NCBI GenBank assembly: GCA_964590495.1
Contig: CAZPWQ010000007.1
Span: 1 to 64,000 of the forward strand
Source: CAZPWQ01 sp964590495
GTDB lineage: Bacteria > Bacteroidota > Rhodothermia > Balneolales > Balneolaceae
Length of the DNA stretch: 64,000 bases
Direction: 5' to 3'
The first letter of the stretch is position 1. Each line of letters starts with the position of its first letter. Both the position numbers and the translations under genes were made by a program. Shown in pieces: positions 63,666 to 64,000 of the stretch. A model generated the notes under the pieces. The model made no database searches, was not told where the DNA came from, and saw only the letters and a program-made list of their open reading frames with translations.

Positions 63666-64000
63666 GTGACTGCCGATAATCTTCTCGAGTTATAAACCAC
63701 ACTTACAGAACTGAAAGCCATAGCCGCTTCAGCCAGCAAAGGATGCATAAAACCCAGGACTGCAAGAGGGATCATAATTATGTTGTAGAAGAAAGCCCAA
63801 AACAGGTTTTGCTTAATTTTTCCGAAAGTAGAACGGCTCAGCTTAACTGCCTCTACTACCGAAAGAAGATTACCCCTTACCAGAACGATATCGCCCGCTT
63901 CAATAGCTATATCCGTTCCCGTACCAATGGCAATTCCAACATCAGCACGTGTTAGCGCCGGAGCATCATTAATACCGTCGCCGATCATTGCTACCTTGCG
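63650..64000 (-). CDS. Heavy-metal P-type ATPase, C-terminal part (5' end outside window)
   Basis: 116 residues are visible from a gene that runs off the right edge. They begin [16 protein letters not shown] and continue [40 protein letters not shown] and [20 protein letters not shown], the conserved last part of P1B-type ATPases. The NPLAAAAAM-like final helices ([19 protein letters not shown]) match CopA-type (Cu(I)) pumps rather than CopB. The last codons (L-S-T) overlap a DnaA box. The metal motif and any HMA domain lie outside. Confidence 0.9.
   Translation of the reverse strand, partial: RKVAMIGDGINDAPALTRADVGIAIGTGTDIAIEAGDIVLVRGNLLSVVEAVKLSRSTFGKIKQNLFWAFFYNIIMIPLAVLGFMHPLLAEAAMAFSSVSVVYNSRRLSAVTLSTY

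Noticed and set aside
1..64000. rRNA, tRNA genes, CRISPR arrays, complete insertion sequences, prophage
   Set aside because: No array of regular direct repeats with spacers, no transposase or integrase, no phage structural genes and no recognisable rRNA or tRNA were found; the 'phage holin' family gene at 62879 is a chromosomal family and not evidence of a prophage.

Overview
The window reads as chromosomal DNA of a Gram-negative heterotroph, most likely a Balneolota/Rhodothermota-type relative of Bacteroidota. Pointers are outer-membrane porins and TolC, many lipoprotein and Sec signal peptides, sortilin-repeat and DUF5117-like secreted proteins, an NhaC antiporter and Na+/solute symporter suggesting a saline habitat, recognisable Shine-Dalgarno sites at several starts, and many short palindromic intergenic repeats of the kind common in that group. 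The taxonomy is inference; no rRNA or tRNA gene was seen.

Region 1 (1-12.8 kb) is copper/silver detoxification: the 3'-truncated end of a CPH-type CopB ATPase, a CopZ-like HMA protein, a small Cys/His secreted protein, a CusC-CusB-CusA-type RND efflux set, a Met-rich lipoprotein, a DUF2231 membrane protein and a methyltransferase. A 16-cysteine Csp-like protein follows. Around 12.6-16.6 kb lie gene remnants, an HTTM-like membrane protein and an orphan ATP-grasp enzyme. At 17.2-20.1 kb a di-haem c-type protein, a Rieske lipoprotein and a porin form a tight operon.

Region 2 (20.3-28.7 kb) is the most striking. Four near-identical MerR-type promoters (TTGACT-N20-TAT.TT with a GGACC..GGTC dyad) precede an HMA protein plus an unusual YPC-motif P-type ATPase carrying HMA domains at both ends; a periplasmic HMA protein plus permease plus outer-membrane protein; a 19-cysteine Csp-like protein; and the MerR-family regulator itself. 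That regulator has the C-x34-C-x8-C spacing of Hg/Pb sensors, but an in-frame amber codon breaks it just after the DNA-binding domain. No mercuric reductase with the MerA C-terminal cysteine pair is present, so this may be an efflux/sequestration regulon for a thiophilic metal.

Region 3 (29-46 kb) holds a GH63-like glycosidase, a thiol-redox operon (thioredoxin-like, DsbD, small membrane protein, MerA-like flavoprotein), an arsenic group (ArsM and a TIGR04283 arsenosugar glycosyltransferase, with DUF547, a frameshifted DUF3047 gene and YceI nearby), a GNAT protein, a DtxR-family regulator, a second thioredoxin-like protein and a membrane-anchored SpoIIE phosphatase. Region 4 (46-62.7 kb) is more housekeeping: NRDE protein, NhaC, GltX, a free-standing four-helix-bundle (IVS-type) protein flanked by inverted repeats, WbqC, an aminotransferase, a Na+/solute symporter with a 39-residue membrane peptide ahead of it, a sortilin-repeat protein, a zinc metalloprotease and a methyltransferase.

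At 63.5-63.7 kb five perfect DnaA boxes sit within 170 AT-rich bases beside the end of another P-type ATPase gene that runs off the window: a candidate replication origin. Dispersed repeats (GTCATCCTGAG-type, IS-like MITEs, GTAATGCGTAA palindromes, CCCCCT/AGGGGG elements) fill most longer intergenic gaps.
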